A stretch of DNA of 49,827 nt from Oscillospiraceae bacterium (GTDB lineage Bacteria > Bacillota > Clostridia > Oscillospirales > Ruminococcaceae), in assembly GCA_009783695.1 (NCBI GenBank), contig WRCY01000011.1, positions 1 to 49,827 on the forward strand, given 5' to 3'. Shown here one piece after another: positions 48,783 through 49,827 of this stretch. The position numbers and the translations under genes were made by a program. Every line of letters starts with the position of its first letter. Within the stretch, counting starts at the first letter, position 1. The notes below the pieces were generated by a model. That model saw only the letters and a program-made list of their open reading frames with translations, ran no database searches and was not told the DNA's origin.

Positions 48783-49827
48783 TCAAGCCACACCCGCAAC
48801 AAGCTTCAGGACGTCAAGCGCGTTGCCTGTGCCGACGGCATCATCTAAATCATATTTCACGCGCAGTTCATCGGCAAGCGATGAGCTTCCGGCGACGTAG
48901 CGAAGAATCTGCAGCGCGTCCTGCGTTGACGGGCAGCAGTCGCAGGTTGTTATATCGTACCTCCCGACAGTATATATTATTTTATTTGTTTCGGCGTCAC
49001 GCGTGGTGGACCTTGCCGACTGAATATACGTTCTGCCGTTAACTGTGACAATTTCAACACCAAACAAGCTTCCGGGGGGATTGTCAATCTCGACCACCGC
49101 ATAGGCGGAACGGTCAAGTCGGGTAAAATGGTTTCTTCTGATGTTGAATTGATAATAGTCATTTTCGTTATAAAAATAAAGTTTGTTGTTGCGGATACCG
49201 GCGAAGCTCAGCCTTGAGCTGTCGTTGTCCGTTATCGTGTGCGGCTGCGCCTCTCCTGTTTTAATATTAAAGACATCTAAGGTTATGTTAAAACCGGGGT
49301 CGGTTATATAATCATATATTCGTGTACCCCAGGAGGTGTAGGTCCAACTGCTTGTATCTAAACGGGGGGCATTATTTCTTCTTATAAAAAAGAAAGCTAA
49401 GTCGCCGTGAACAGCGATAGGCTCATCTACCTGACGTACGCCACTAATCCATACCTGAGTAAGCGCAGAACTGATTAAATCGGCGGGTACGGGAAATGCT
49501 CGGTTGGTACGCGGGTCGTAAAAAGCTCCTGTGCGGTTGTCAGATATGCCTGAGCGGTAAAAAACGTAATCGCCTGCGGATACGAGACTGACGGGATATC
49601 CCTCCATGAGAGTGGTGGTTCGGTTTGTGGTGATGTTATGTGTTTTTATACTTTCTCCGTCAATGAAGAAAGCTGATTCGCCTTTAAAAATAATATTAGT
49701 TTTGCTCAAATCATTACCTGTACCGATGGGTACTAAAGAGTTGGCGGGGGTGGACGGCACGGTATCTTTTTCCCATCTGCGTCCTGCGTCCGTCATTACT
49801 TCATCTGAAAGCATAAAATATGTATAC
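48783..49827 (-). CDS. Secreted propeller-like protein with dockerin-like C-terminus (5' end outside the window)
   Basis: About 348 codons are visible; the frame is still open at the window edge, so the start and signal peptide are missing. The body consists of repeated short beta-stretches (ESAFFIDGESIKTHNITTN, YPVSLVSAGDYVFYRSG, NNKLYFYNENDYYQFNIRR) like DUF5050-type or beta-propeller proteins. The C-terminus is a dockerin-like module (STQDALQILRYVAGSSSLA, GTGNALDVLKLVAGV), the most diverged of the four in this window. It lies 25 bases upstream of the next dockerin-like gene on the same strand, so the two are likely co-transcribed. Confidence 0.65.
   Translation of the reverse strand, partial: YTYFMLSDEVMTDAGRRWEKDTVPSTPANSLVPIGTGNDLSKTNIIFKGESAFFIDGESIKTHNITTNRTTTLMEGYPVSLVSAGDYVFYRSGISDNRTGAFYDPRTNRAFPVPADLISSALTQVWISGVRQVDEPIAVHGDLAFFFIRRNNAPRLDTSSWTYTSWGTRIYDYITDPGFNITLDVFNIKTGEAQPHTITDNDSSRLSFAGIRNNKLYFYNENDYYQFNIRRNHFTRLDRSAYAVVEIDNPPGSLFGVEIVTVNGRTYIQSARSTTRDAETNKIIYTVGRYDITTCDCCPSTQDALQILRYVAGSSSLADELRVKYDLDDAVGTGNALDVLKLVAGVA

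Overview
The window looks like chromosomal DNA of an anaerobic, endospore-forming Gram-positive bacterium of the Clostridia, probably an Oscillospirales/Ruminococcaceae-like fibre degrader from a gut or rumen. The evidence is spoIIR, pyruvate:ferredoxin oxidoreductase, a membrane pyrophosphatase, a GH11 xylanase, a GH105-type hydrolase, several secreted proteins with dockerin-like C-termini, strong AAGGAGG-type ribosome binding sites and frequent TTGACA-N17-TATAAT promoters. The taxonomic placement is inference from gene content.

Layout. 1-5.2 kb: the end of a sugar ABC permease, its binding lipoprotein, a surface protein with a sortase-like tail, a GH105-like hydrolase, a tandem 159-bp train of hairpins, a VanY/LdcB-like carboxypeptidase and a small membrane protein. 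5.2-5.9 kb is noncoding and carries eleven GTTGAAA heptamers. 5.9-10.6 kb: a small membrane protein, an ECF sigma/propeller-protein pair separated by 80-bp tandem repeats, spoIIR, a 16-cysteine four-repeat protein and a DUF6809-like protein. 10.75-11.05 kb: an apparent Fst/par-like type I toxin-antitoxin locus. 11.1-16.5 kb: PFOR and a DHH phosphoesterase. 16.5-21.7 kb (minus strand): rpmH-rnpA-yidD-yidC-jag, without dnaA beside it, followed by two dockerin-like secreted proteins, one a xylanase. 21.7-26.5 kb: an MGMT-like protein, a Lys/Ala-rich SCP2-like protein, a methyltransferase-transglutaminase-metallothionein-like operon divergent from an HxlR regulator, and a PadR/membrane-protein pair. 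26.6-30.1 kb: an RCC1-repeat lipoprotein, tRNA-Leu(CAA) and a CPBP protease-like protein. 30.1-34.9 kb: two hybrid histidine kinases separated by four 80-bp tandem repeats. 35-38.3 kb: an EamA transporter and a polar amino-acid ABC transporter. 38.4-47.3 kb: a plus-strand hybrid kinase/response regulator/diguanylate cyclase operon and a minus-strand HD-GYP regulator/hybrid kinase operon, with a K+-dependent-type pyrophosphatase between them. 47.4 kb to the end: two more dockerin-like secreted proteins, the last cut by the window edge.

The most unusual feature is a dispersed ~80-bp leader repeat placed directly before the start codons of at least ten unrelated genes and carrying their Shine-Dalgarno sequence. 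In one place it is in four tandem copies, where each unit is exactly a 27-codon ORF that overlaps the next by one base and differs from its neighbours almost only at synonymous sites. The second is the compact convergent type I toxin-antitoxin-like locus. Others are the GTTGAAA cluster, dockerin-like modules that have lost their calcium loops, and a shared C-terminal module joining a kinase to its adjacent response regulator.
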